From Clostridia bacterium (GTDB lineage Bacteria; Bacillota; Clostridia; Oscillospirales; RGIG577): a stretch of 5,299 nt of DNA. How positions within the stretch are numbered: the stretch's first letter is position 1; each line of letters begins with the position of its first letter. The translations under genes and the position numbers were made by a program. A model generated the notes under the pieces. That model was not told where the DNA came from. It saw only the letters and a list, made by a program, of their open reading frames with translations, and did no database searches. Positions 1-5,299 of the stretch are shown piece after piece. The stretch is taken from contig JAFOLN010000309.1 in the NCBI GenBank assembly GCA_017419325.1, positions 1 to 5,299 of the forward strand, written 5' to 3'.

Positions 1-110
1 ATGCCGCCGTTTCCCGGCGCGCAGTATATTTTTTCGGCCTTTTTCGACTCAGCGAGCTTCGCGATAACGGCGTGCTCTCTGCCGCCTCCGCCTATAACGA
101 GTATTTTCAT
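1..110 (-). CDS. purD: Phosphoribosylamine-glycine ligase (GAR synthetase), N-terminal fragment
   Basis: This is the first 36 codons of a gene that leaves the window at its left edge. PurD is the cytosolic ATP-grasp enzyme that joins glycine to 5-phosphoribosylamine, the second step of purine synthesis. The visible protein begins MKILVIGGGGREHAV and ends in APGNGG. The glycine-rich GGGGREHA stretch at residues 7-14 and the IYCAPGN stretch near residues 28-34 are hallmarks of the PurD N-terminal domain. The ATG at 108-110 is the start because GGAGG at 118-122 (complement strand) lies 7 nt upstream of it. The gene begins 16 nt after the purH stop codon with no terminator between, so it is probably co-transcribed. 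The family is usually about 420 residues long, so under a tenth is seen and nothing can be said about the ATP-grasp core. Confidence 0.93.
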   Translation of the reverse strand, partial: MKILVIGGGGREHAVIAKLAESKKAEKIYCAPGNGG

Positions 111-126
111 GGCTTTTCCTCCGATT

Positions 127-1671
127 TTAATGCTTGAAGTGGCGCATGCCCGTGAATACCATGGGGATGCCGTATTCGTCGCACTTCTTTATGGAGTCCT
201 CGTCGCGGATGGAGCCGCCGGGCTGGATTATTGCCTCGATGCCCGCCTTGTGAGCCGCTTCAACGCAGTCGTCGAAGGGGAAGAATGCGTCGGACGCCAT
301 GACGGAGCCCTTCGCGTTCTCGCCCGCGTAATCTATGGCGATGCCGAGAGACGTTATGCGGTTCGTCTGGCCGGGGCCCACGCCCGCGCTTCTTTTGCCT
401 TTAACGAGCACGATGGCGTTGGACTTCGTGTGCTTTACTATCTTCATGGCGAACTTCATCTGAGAAAGCTGCTCCGCGGTGGGCTGAGCCTTCGTTACCA
501 CCTTTAAGTCAGCGTCATTGTATATTTCCGTGTCTGCGCTCTGAATTAAGAGACCGCCCGATACCTTCTTCGTTTCAAGGGTGCCGGGAGCCGTCTTCTC
601 GCCTATGGCGGGAAGCTCCATTATGCGAAGGTTCTTCTTCGCCGTGAGTATGTCCATGGCTTCCTTCGTATATGAGGGAGCTATGATTATCTCAAGGAAT
701 ATCTTTGCCGCTTCTGCCGCGGTCTCCGCGTCCACCTCGCGGTTCAGCGCGAGTATGCCGCCGAAGATGGAAACGGGGTCCGCCTCGTATGCGTTCTTAT
801 ATGCCTCTGCGATGGTGTCGCCAAGACCCACGCCGCAGGGGTTAGCGTGCTTTACTGCAACGGCGCAGGGCTCGGAGAATTCCTTCACAAGCTCGACTGC
901 CGCGGAGGCGTCGCTTATGTTGTTATACGACAGCTCCTTGCCGTGGTGCTGTACTGCCGCCGCGATGGAATTTGCGGGGTAGCCCACCTCTTTGTAGAAC
1001 GCCGCCTTCTGATGGGGGTTCTCGCCGTAGCGCATCTGCTGCGCTTTTTCGTATGTAAGGGTGAGAAGCTCGGGGAAGCTGTCGTCGCCAAGCTGCTTCT
1101 TTAAGTAATTGGAAATGAGCGTGTCGTAATGGCTCGTGTGCTCGAACACCTTTGCCGCAAGATAACGCTTCGTTTCAAGCGATACCTCGCCCTTTTCGCG
1201 AAGCTGTGAAAGCACCTCGGCGTAGTCGTTCGCGTCAACCAAAACGGCCACATCCTGCCAGTTCTTCGCCGCCGCTCTTATCATCGTGGGGCCGCCGATG
1301 TCGATATTCTCTATGGCCTCCTCAAAGGTGGTGCCCTCCTTTAAGATGGTCGCCTTGAAGGGATAAAGATTTATAACGACGATGTCTATCGTATTTATGC
1401 CAAGCTCCTCTATCTGACGCATATGCTCCGGGTTCTTCCTCATGGCGAGGATGCCCGCGCTTATGTTGGGATGCATCGTTTTTACGCGGCCGTCAAGGCA
1501 CTCCGGAAAGCCGGTGACCTCGCTTATGCCTATTACGGGCACGCCCGCCGCTTCTATGACCTTATGGGTGCCGCCGGTCGAAACGATCTCATAGCCCAGC
1601 TCATGAAGACCCTTCGCGAACTCCGCTACTCCCGTCTTGTCGGAAACGCTGATAATTGCACGCTTTTTCAT
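127..1671 (-). CDS. purH: Bifunctional AICAR transformylase / IMP cyclohydrolase
   Basis: PurH catalyses the last two steps to IMP: formylation of AICAR with 10-formyl-tetrahydrofolate, then ring closure. The protein has 514 residues, the usual full length. The N-terminal IMP cyclohydrolase domain (MGS-like fold, about residues 1-195) shows ISVSDKTG, STGGT at 31-35 and GRVKTMHP at 61-68. The transformylase domain (about 200-514) shows MRYGENPHQ at 213-221, KHANPCG at 274-280 (its Lys-His pair is catalytic in this family), SNAIV at 417-421, VGPGQTNRI at 431-439, SDAFFPFDD at 460-468 and IIQPGGSIRD at 481-490. The C-terminus GMRHFKH is the family's usual ending, so the gene looks intact. It starts 3 nt after the purN stop, and its SD sequence lies inside the last purN codons, which suggests coupled translation. 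purD follows 16 nt downstream. Confidence 0.98.
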   Translation of the reverse strand: MKKRAIISVSDKTGVAEFAKGLHELGYEIVSTGGTHKVIEAAGVPVIGISEVTGFPECLDGRVKTMHPNISAGILAMRKNPEHMRQIEELGINTIDIVVINLYPFKATILKEGTTFEEAIENIDIGGPTMIRAAAKNWQDVAVLVDANDYAEVLSQLREKGEVSLETKRYLAAKVFEHTSHYDTLISNYLKKQLGDDSFPELLTLTYEKAQQMRYGENPHQKAAFYKEVGYPANSIAAAVQHHGKELSYNNISDASAAVELVKEFSEPCAVAVKHANPCGVGLGDTIAEAYKNAYEADPVSIFGGILALNREVDAETAAEAAKIFLEIIIAPSYTKEAMDILTAKKNLRIMELPAIGEKTAPGTLETKKVSGGLLIQSADTEIYNDADLKVVTKAQPTAEQLSQMKFAMKIVKHTKSNAIVLVKGKRSAGVGPGQTNRITSLGIAIDYAGENAKGSVMASDAFFPFDDCVEAAHKAGIEAIIQPGGSIRDEDSIKKCDEYGIPMVFTGMRHFKH

Positions 1672-1674
1672 CTT

Positions 1675-2313
1675 TTATTCCTCCTGTCTTATCGTTACAT
1701 GTCTGCCGTCCAAAGTTATTCTGCCGCTGCAGAACAGCTCCACCGCGCGGGGCAGAAGCAGCCATTCGGCCTCCTCCATGACGCGGCGCTGAAGCGTCTC
1801 GGGCGTGTCGCCCTCCTTTACCTCCACCGCCTTCTGAAGAATGACCGCGCCGCCGTCCGTCACCTCGTTTACAAAGTGAACCGTCGCGCCCGTCACCTTT
1901 ACGCCGTAGGACAGCGCCGCCTCGTGTACGCGAAGGCCGTAAAAGCCGTCTCCGCAGAACGAGGGGATGAGCGAGGGGTGGACGTTTATTATCCTGTTTT
2001 CGTAAAGCTTTATCACCTTCGGCGTGATAATGCGAAGATAGCCCGCCAAAACGACCAGATTGATTTTGTTCTCTTCGAGTATCGAAATAAGGCGCGCGTC
2101 GCACTCCTCATCCGTCTTATACTCGCTTCTTGCGATGACCTCCGTTTTTATGCCGTGCTTTTTTGCCCGCTCAAGGGCGAAGGCCTTTTTTGAGGTCGAA
2201 ACGACCACGGCAAGCTCGCCGCTTTTTATCCGGCCGTCCTCCGCGGCGTCTATTATCTTCTGAAGGTTTGTGCCGCCGCCCGACACAAGCACCGCGACTC
2301 TTTTTTTACTCAT
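1675..2313 (-). CDS. purN: Phosphoribosylglycinamide formyltransferase (GAR transformylase)
   Basis: PurN transfers a formyl group from 10-formyl-tetrahydrofolate to GAR, the third step of purine synthesis, in the cytosol. The 212-residue length is normal. Visible landmarks are the phosphate-binding loop SGGGTNLQ at 11-18, VVLAGYLRI at 87-95 in the folate-binding part, INVHPSLIPSF at 109-119, and the segment HFVNEVTDGGAVILQ at 146-160. The catalytic triad known from the E. coli enzyme (Asn106, His108, Asp144) maps by eye to Asn110, His112 and Asp153. The SFCGDGFYG loop resembles PurN of Firmicutes. The ATG at 2311-2313 is supported by AAGAGGAA at 2317-2324, which fills the 11-nt gap after the purM stop. 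The gene ends 3 nt before purH, and its last codons (Gln-Glu-Glu, CAG GAG GAA) also form the purH ribosome binding site. Confidence 0.98.
   Translation of the reverse strand: MSKKRVAVLVSGGGTNLQKIIDAAEDGRIKSGELAVVVSTSKKAFALERAKKHGIKTEVIARSEYKTDEECDARLISILEENKINLVVLAGYLRIITPKVIKLYENRIINVHPSLIPSFCGDGFYGLRVHEAALSYGVKVTGATVHFVNEVTDGGAVILQKAVEVKEGDTPETLQRRVMEEAEWLLLPRAVELFCSGRITLDGRHVTIRQEE
1680..1685 (-). promoter_or_regulatory. Shine-Dalgarno site of purH, embedded in the purN coding end
   Basis: The complement strand reads AGGAGG, a full anti-SD match, 8 nt before the purH ATG. It lies within the last sense codons of purN, so ribosomes finishing purN cover the purH initiation region. Coupled translation of the two folate-dependent formyl-transfer enzymes is an inference from this layout. 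Confidence 0.85.
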
Positions 2314-2324
2314 ACGTTCCTCTT

Positions 2325-3365
2325 TCAGATAAGCTCTATCTTGTCGGAGCCCTTAACTATCTCGCCTATAACATAGGGCGTCTCGCCCGAGGCCTTAAGC
2401 GAGGCAACCGCCTTTTCGCAGTCCTCTGCCGAAACGGCAACAACCATGCCTATGCCCATGTTGAAGGTGTTGTACATGTCGCGCTCGGGAATCTTGCCCT
2501 CTCTCATGATTATGTCGAATATGGGCAGAACGGGCGCCTTCGCCTTCTCTATGCGGGCGCAGAGGCCGTCTTTTATCATGCGCGGGATGTTCTCGTAGAA
2601 GCCGCCGCCCGTAACATGGCACACGGACTTCACCTTTACGTCCTCCATGAGCTTTAAAATCGGCTTTACGTATATCTTAGTGGGCGTAAGAAGAACCTCG
2701 CCCAGCGTCTTTCCGTTATATTCGGGGAGCGTTCTCTTAAGGCTCTCCGGGGTCATTTCAAACACCTTTCTTACGAGGGAATAGCCGTTTGAATGAACGC
2801 CCGACGAAGCAAGACCTATGAGCACGTCGCCTGCCTGCTGCGAGCTTGAGTCGATTATCTTCTCCTTATCCACCGCGCCCACGGAAAAGCCCGCGATGTC
2901 GTATTCGTCAACGCTGTAAAAGCCCGGCATCTCCGCCGTTTCTCCGCCTATGAGGGCGCAGCCCGCCATAACGCAGCCGTCGGCCACGCCGGACACTATC
3001 TTTTCTATCTTCGTGGGCACGTTCTTGCCCACAGCTATGTAGTCAAGGAAAATGAGCGGCTTTGCGCCGGAGCATACGATGTCGTTTACGCACATTGCAA
3101 CGCAGTCTATGCCCACGGTGTCGTGCTTGTCCATTATAAAGGCAAGCTTAAGCTTCGTGCCCACGCCGTCTGTGCCGGAAACGAGCACGGGATGCTTGAA
3201 CTCGTTCGTGTCCAGCTCAAAAAGACCGCCGAAGCCGCCTATCGCGGACATAACGCCTTTTATCTGCGTCTTTGCAACGTGCTTTTTTATAAGCTCGACA
3301 GACTCGTAACCCGCAACGACGTCAACGCCCGCGGCCTTGTAACTGTCAGAAAAACTTTTACTCAA
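2325..3365 (-). CDS. purM: Phosphoribosylformylglycinamidine cyclo-ligase (AIR synthetase), TTG start
   Basis: PurM closes the imidazole ring, converting FGAM and ATP to AIR, the fifth step of the pathway. It is a cytosolic enzyme of the PurM/PurL/SelD/ThiL ATP-binding superfamily. The 346-residue length is normal. Landmarks in order are SGTDGVGTKL at 63-72, CVNDIVCSGAKPLIFLDY at 92-109, GGETAEMPG at 140-148, SSGVHSNGYSLVRK at 187-200, HVTGGGFYENIPR at 250-262 and FNMGIGM at 301-307, all typical and in the right places. The start is TTG (363-365 past 3000, complement of CAA). It is chosen because GGGAGGAG at 3372-3379 sits 6 nt upstream, no ATG lies nearby upstream in frame, and the SFSDSYKAAGVDV N-terminus is where the family begins. 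The gene follows purC after the longest gap in the cluster (78 nt) and precedes purN by 11 nt. Confidence 0.97.
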   Translation of the reverse strand: MSKSFSDSYKAAGVDVVAGYESVELIKKHVAKTQIKGVMSAIGGFGGLFELDTNEFKHPVLVSGTDGVGTKLKLAFIMDKHDTVGIDCVAMCVNDIVCSGAKPLIFLDYIAVGKNVPTKIEKIVSGVADGCVMAGCALIGGETAEMPGFYSVDEYDIAGFSVGAVDKEKIIDSSSQQAGDVLIGLASSGVHSNGYSLVRKVFEMTPESLKRTLPEYNGKTLGEVLLTPTKIYVKPILKLMEDVKVKSVCHVTGGGFYENIPRMIKDGLCARIEKAKAPVLPIFDIIMREGKIPERDMYNTFNMGIGMVVAVSAEDCEKAVASLKASGETPYVIGEIVKGSDKIELI

Positions 3366-3371
3366 AAGAAG

Positions 3372-3379
3372 CTCCTCCC
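3372..3379 (-). promoter_or_regulatory. Shine-Dalgarno site deciding the TTG start of purM
   Basis: The complement strand reads GGGAGGAG, followed by CTTCTT and then the TTG. This is one of the strongest SD matches in the window, paired with the only non-ATG start. The spacing of 6 nt is good. Without it the start of purM would be uncertain. Confidence 0.85.
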
Positions 3380-3409
3380 AACTTTTCGGTATTGTTAAAT
3401 GAAATGAAG

Positions 3410-3443
3410 AAATCCCTTGGGGCGGCGCGCGCCGTCCCGATTT
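3410..3443 (-). other. Intergenic hairpin between purC and purM (possible attenuator, processing site or weak terminator)
   Basis: Starting at the base right after the purC TAA, the transcript can fold as AAAUC (3443-3439), GGG, an A-C mismatch, CGGC, a GCGC loop (3430-3427), GCCG, CCC, a four-base AAGG bulge and GAUUU (3414-3410). That gives 12 base pairs broken by one mismatch and one bulge, with a GC-rich top. The RNA beyond it is U-rich but not a run of U (CUUCAUUUCAUUU), so a strong intrinsic terminator is unlikely. A partial terminator, an mRNA end-stabiliser or a processing signal that sets purEC levels apart from purMNHD would all fit. The fold is read directly from the sequence. Its function is inferred. 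Confidence 0.55.
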
Positions 3444-4160
3444 TTATTTGTCGCCCATGAGGCGTCTTAATATCTCCTGATATGCGCCCTCTACGTTTCC
3501 GAGGTCCTGTCTGAATCTGTCCTTGTCAAGCTTTTCGTGGGTCGTGCTGTCCCAGAAGCGGCAGGTGTCGGGGGATATCTCGTCCGCAAGCACTATCTTG
3601 CCGTCGGGGGTCTTTCCGAACTCCAGCTTGAAGTCGATAAGCTCGATGTTCGACTTCTTAAGATAAGCCGACAGTATGTCGTTTATTTTGAACGCGTATT
3701 CGGCGATGGTCTTTACCTCGTCTTTAGTTGCGAGGTTTATCGCCGCGATATGGTACTCGTTTACCATGGGGTCGCCCAGCGCGTCGTCCTTATAGCAGTA
3801 CTCAAGCACGGTGGAACCGAGCTTCGTGCCCTCGGGAAGACCGAGTCTCTTTGAAAGGCTGCCCGACGCGATGTTTCTTACGATGACCTCAAGCGGAACT
3901 ATCTTTACCTTTCTTACGACCGTCTCGCGGTCGTTTATTTCCTCTATGTAATGAGTGGGTATGCCGTTTTCCTCAAGCATCTTCATAAGATGATTCGTAA
4001 CGCGGTTGTTTACGATGCCCTTGTCGTGTATCGTGCCCTTCTTAAGTCCGTTGAACGCCGTTGCGTCGTCCTTGTAGGAAACTATTGCGTAATCGGCGTT
4101 TTCCGCGCAGTCGTAAACGCGCTTTGCCTTTCCTTCGTATAACATCTTGCCTTTAGTCAT
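3444..4160 (-). CDS. purC: Phosphoribosylaminoimidazole-succinocarboxamide synthase (SAICAR synthetase)
   Basis: PurC uses ATP to join aspartate to CAIR, giving SAICAR, directly after the PurE step. The 238-residue length is that of the compact bacterial enzyme. Landmarks are MLYEGKAKRVY at 6-16, KDDATAFNG at 30-38 (nucleotide-binding lobe), the family signature PLEVIVRNIASGS at 89-101, the second signature LIDFKLEFG at 174-182, and LADEISPDTCRFWD at 191-204. The ATG at 4158-4160 overlaps the purE stop in an ATGA arrangement. The sequence just upstream (AAAAGGGTGGTTGAAGAGAT) is a poor SD, so initiation probably depends on ribosomes finishing purE. The reading frame is complete and closes on a TAA directly followed by the hairpin in the purC-purM gap. 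PurB, which acts on its product, is not in the window. Confidence 0.98.
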   Translation of the reverse strand: MTKGKMLYEGKAKRVYDCAENADYAIVSYKDDATAFNGLKKGTIHDKGIVNNRVTNHLMKMLEENGIPTHYIEEINDRETVVRKVKIVPLEVIVRNIASGSLSKRLGLPEGTKLGSTVLEYCYKDDALGDPMVNEYHIAAINLATKDEVKTIAEYAFKINDILSAYLKKSNIELIDFKLEFGKTPDGKIVLADEISPDTCRFWDSTTHEKLDKDRFRQDLGNVEGAYQEILRRLMGDK

Positions 4161-4657
4161 ATCTCTTCAACCACCCTTTTCATAATTGTTTTATCTTTAT
4201 TTATTACTTCTTCTTTCATTTCCTCTTTGTACGCCTCTATCTTCTTCATGAGCGCGTCGTCGGAGAGCGCGAGCATCTGCACGGCGAGGAGCGCCGCGTT
4301 CTGTGCGCCGTCTATGGCCACCGTTGCGACCGGCACGCCCTTGGGCATCTGCACGATGGACAGAAGCGAGTCGAGGCCGTCCAGCGTCGAGGACTTTATG
4401 GGAAGTCCTATAACGGGAAGTGGCGTAAACGCGGCTATAACGCCGCCAAGGTGAGCCGCCTTGCCCGCCGCCGCGATAATAACGCCTATGCCCTCGTCCT
4501 TCGCGGATGCGGCAAACGTCCTGGCCTCGTCGGGCGTTCTGTGCGCCGAGATTACGCGCACCGTGAACGGCACGTCGAATTTCTTTAAGATTTCTACCGA
4601 TTTCTTTACAACGGGCAGGTCGCTGTCGCTGCCCATAACTATGGCTACGGTCTTCAT
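4157..4657 (-). CDS. purE: N5-carboxyaminoimidazole ribonucleotide mutase (AIR carboxylase catalytic subunit), class I type
   Basis: PurE makes CAIR, the substrate of PurC. Class I enzymes rearrange N5-CAIR supplied by PurK; class II enzymes carboxylate AIR directly. The 166-residue protein shows MGSDSD at 8-13 (phosphate binding), ISAHRTP at 36-42 with the active-site His39, AGKAAHLGG at 64-72, PVIGLPIKSS at 81-90, and SIVQMPKGVPVATVAI at 100-115. The SAHRTP and AAHL forms point to class I; the class II pattern known from treponemes (AGxSNALSG) is absent. The C-terminal tail after about residue 145 is Lys/Glu-rich and not conserved. The ATG at 4655-4657 has GGAGG at 4664-4668, 6 nt upstream. 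The gene starts 29 nt after the pyk stop and overlaps purC by 4 nt. No purK is seen next to it. Confidence 0.97.
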   Translation of the reverse strand: MKTVAIVMGSDSDLPVVKKSVEILKKFDVPFTVRVISAHRTPDEARTFAASAKDEGIGVIIAAAGKAAHLGGVIAAFTPLPVIGLPIKSSTLDGLDSLLSIVQMPKGVPVATVAIDGAQNAALLAVQMLALSDDALMKKIEAYKEEMKEEVINKDKTIMKRVVEEI

Positions 4658-4663
4658 TTATGT

Positions 4664-4703
4664 CCTCCAAATAAATTATATTCGCGTTAAAGCACGGTGG
4701 CGA
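4664..4703 (-). promoter_or_regulatory. Possible weak promoter ahead of purE
   Basis: On the complement strand a perfect -10 hexamer, TATAAT, lies at 4675-4680. A poor -35, TCGCCA (4 of 6 matches to TTGACA), lies 17 nt upstream at 4698-4703, inside the end of pyk. Transcription would start near 4668, at the purE SD sequence, leaving a leader of only about 11 nt. That is very short, and AT-rich gaps produce TATAAT by chance, so this is a tentative call. Read-through from pyk is the alternative source of purE mRNA. Confidence 0.25.
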
Positions 4704-5299
4704 CGCCCTGATAAACTATGCCCTTGTCGCCGTCTATCGTTACGGTCATGCCGTCCTTTAAGATGTCGCAGGCGCCCTTTGCGCCGGTGACTACGGGGAT
4801 GTCCAGCATAAGCCCGGCTATCGCCGCGTGGGACGACATGCCCTCCTCCTCCGTTATTATGGCGCGTGCGCGCTTGAACAGCTTAAGATATTCGGCCGAG
4901 GTGGACGATACCACGAGTATCTCGCCGTCGCGGAAGTTCTTCTGCGCGTCCTCAAAGCTCTGGCAGACGCGCACCTCGCCGCAGGCGTTCACATTCGATA
5001 TGCCCTTGCCCCAGATGAGCGCGTCGCCCACGGTCTGAACCTTCAGAATGTTGGTGGTGCCCGATATGTTTAAGGGCACTCCCGCCGTTATAACAACTAT
5101 GTCGCCGTCGGATATTAGTCCCCGGCTCTTTACGCATTTCACCGACTCGTCGAAAAGGTCGTCGGTCGTATTCTTCTTCTCTATCATGACGGCGTAAACG
5201 CCCCATGCAAGGGCAAGCTGGTTTTTCACCTTTTCGGACACCGTCGTTGCGACTATGGGGCACGTGGGACGGTATTTTGAGATGGCAAGCGCCGTAAAG
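4687..5299 (-). CDS. pyk: Pyruvate kinase with C-terminal PEP-utilising domain, 3' fragment
   Basis: This is the last 203 codons of a gene that enters from the right edge. Pyruvate kinase converts PEP and ADP to pyruvate and ATP, the last step of glycolysis, in the cytosol. The first visible residues, TALAISKYRPTCPIVATT, followed by NQLALAWGVYAV, belong to the pyruvate kinase C-terminal allosteric domain. GDIVVITAGVPLNISGTTN and LKVQTVGD complete it by about visible residue 91. About 105 more residues follow, including EGMSSHAAIAGLMLDIPVVTG. This matches the PEP-utiliser (PPDK swivelling) domain, with the histidine at visible residue 157 in the place of the phospho-histidine of PPDK. That extra domain is known from pyruvate kinases of Bacillus, Staphylococcus and other Firmicutes. 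The reading frame stays open to the window edge, so the GTG at 5239-5241 is an internal valine and not a start. The TAA stop at 4687 lies 29 nt before purE, with no terminator between. Confidence 0.95.
   Translation of the reverse strand, partial: FTALAISKYRPTCPIVATTVSEKVKNQLALAWGVYAVMIEKKNTTDDLFDESVKCVKSRGLISDGDIVVITAGVPLNISGTTNILKVQTVGDALIWGKGISNVNACGEVRVCQSFEDAQKNFRDGEILVVSSTSAEYLKLFKRARAIITEEEGMSSHAAIAGLMLDIPVVTGAKGACDILKDGMTVTIDGDKGIVYQGVATVL

Noticed and set aside
1..507. A 168-codon plus-strand open frame at the left edge.
   Set aside because: It is antisense to purD and the 3' part of purH, and the protein is low in recognisable content. It is best explained as a shadow of the real genes.
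1601..2104. A 167-codon minus-strand open frame overlapping purN and the start of purH in another frame.
   Set aside because: The translation is Arg/Gly-rich, typical of an out-of-frame reading of GC-rich codons, and the conserved genes occupy the other frame.
1423..2193. A 256-codon open reading frame on the plus strand, antisense to purH and purN.
   Set aside because: It lies wholly opposite two intact conserved genes and spans their junction, and its translation is rich in Arg, Leu and Tyr with no recognisable motif. Moderately GC-rich coding DNA often leaves such open antisense frames.
3410..3443. The purC-purM hairpin as a strong intrinsic terminator.
   Set aside because: The stem is followed by U-rich but interrupted sequence, and purM has no obvious promoter of its own in the remaining gap. 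Full termination would silence purMNHD. Kept only as a possible attenuator or processing element.
4197..4670. A 157-codon minus-strand open frame over purE in another frame.
   Set aside because: The Arg-rich product has no motif, whereas the purE frame shows all family motifs with a proper SD site.
4658..4686. A purine riboswitch or leader RNA upstream of purE.
   Set aside because: Only 29 nt separate pyk and purE, far too short for a purine riboswitch aptamer with its expression platform, and no such fold is visible.
5239..5241. GTG as a possible start of a short stand-alone PEP-utilising protein.
   Set aside because: The frame stays open upstream to the window edge and encodes TALAISKYRPTCPIVATT, which is normal pyruvate kinase C-terminal domain sequence, so the GTG is internal.
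1..5299. An undescribed system, mobile element, CRISPR array or RNA gene.
   Set aside because: Known purine and glycolysis genes fill the window almost completely in one direction, with gaps of at most 78 nt. No direct repeats, terminal inverted repeats, integrase-like proteins or tRNA-like folds were noticed.

Overview
The window lies inside a bacterial de novo purine biosynthesis cluster. Every gene I can support is on the minus strand, so transcription runs from high to low coordinates. In that order they are the 3' end of a pyruvate kinase gene (pyk), then purE, purC, purM, purN and purH complete, and the first 36 codons of purD. Spacing is operon-like: pyk to purE 29 nt, purE to purC a 4-nt ATGA overlap, purC to purM 78 nt, purM to purN 11 nt, purN to purH 3 nt, purH to purD 16 nt. 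Nearly all the DNA is coding. The only intergenic stretch with room for a control element is the 78-nt purC-purM gap, which holds a GC-rich hairpin directly after the purC stop codon, a weak PurBox-like match, and a strong Shine-Dalgarno (SD) sequence that sets a TTG start for purM. No RNA gene, mobile element, CRISPR array or insertion sequence was seen.

The source is most likely a Firmicute of the class Clostridia, moderately rich in G+C. This is an inference from several things: strong AGGAGG-type SD sequences, frequent AUA isoleucine codons (for example two in a row in the RIINV segment of purN), the E-C-M-N-H-D gene order, a pyruvate kinase with the extra C-terminal PEP-utilising domain common in Firmicutes, and protein features such as the SFCGDGFYG loop of PurN. 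No species can be named.

The genes cover many but not all steps from PRPP to IMP: PurD (GAR synthetase), PurN (folate-dependent GAR formylation), PurM (AIR synthetase), PurE (carboxylation stage), PurC (SAICAR synthetase) and PurH (last two steps to IMP). PurF, PurL/PurQ/PurS, PurK and PurB are not in the window. From memory, related clostridial clusters carry purF between purC and purM, exactly where this window has only the 78-nt gap.

I see no undescribed system here. It is a compact, ordinary metabolic operon. The points worth checking are the missing purF, the hairpin in its place, the close link to pyk, and a class I-type PurE without a visible PurK.
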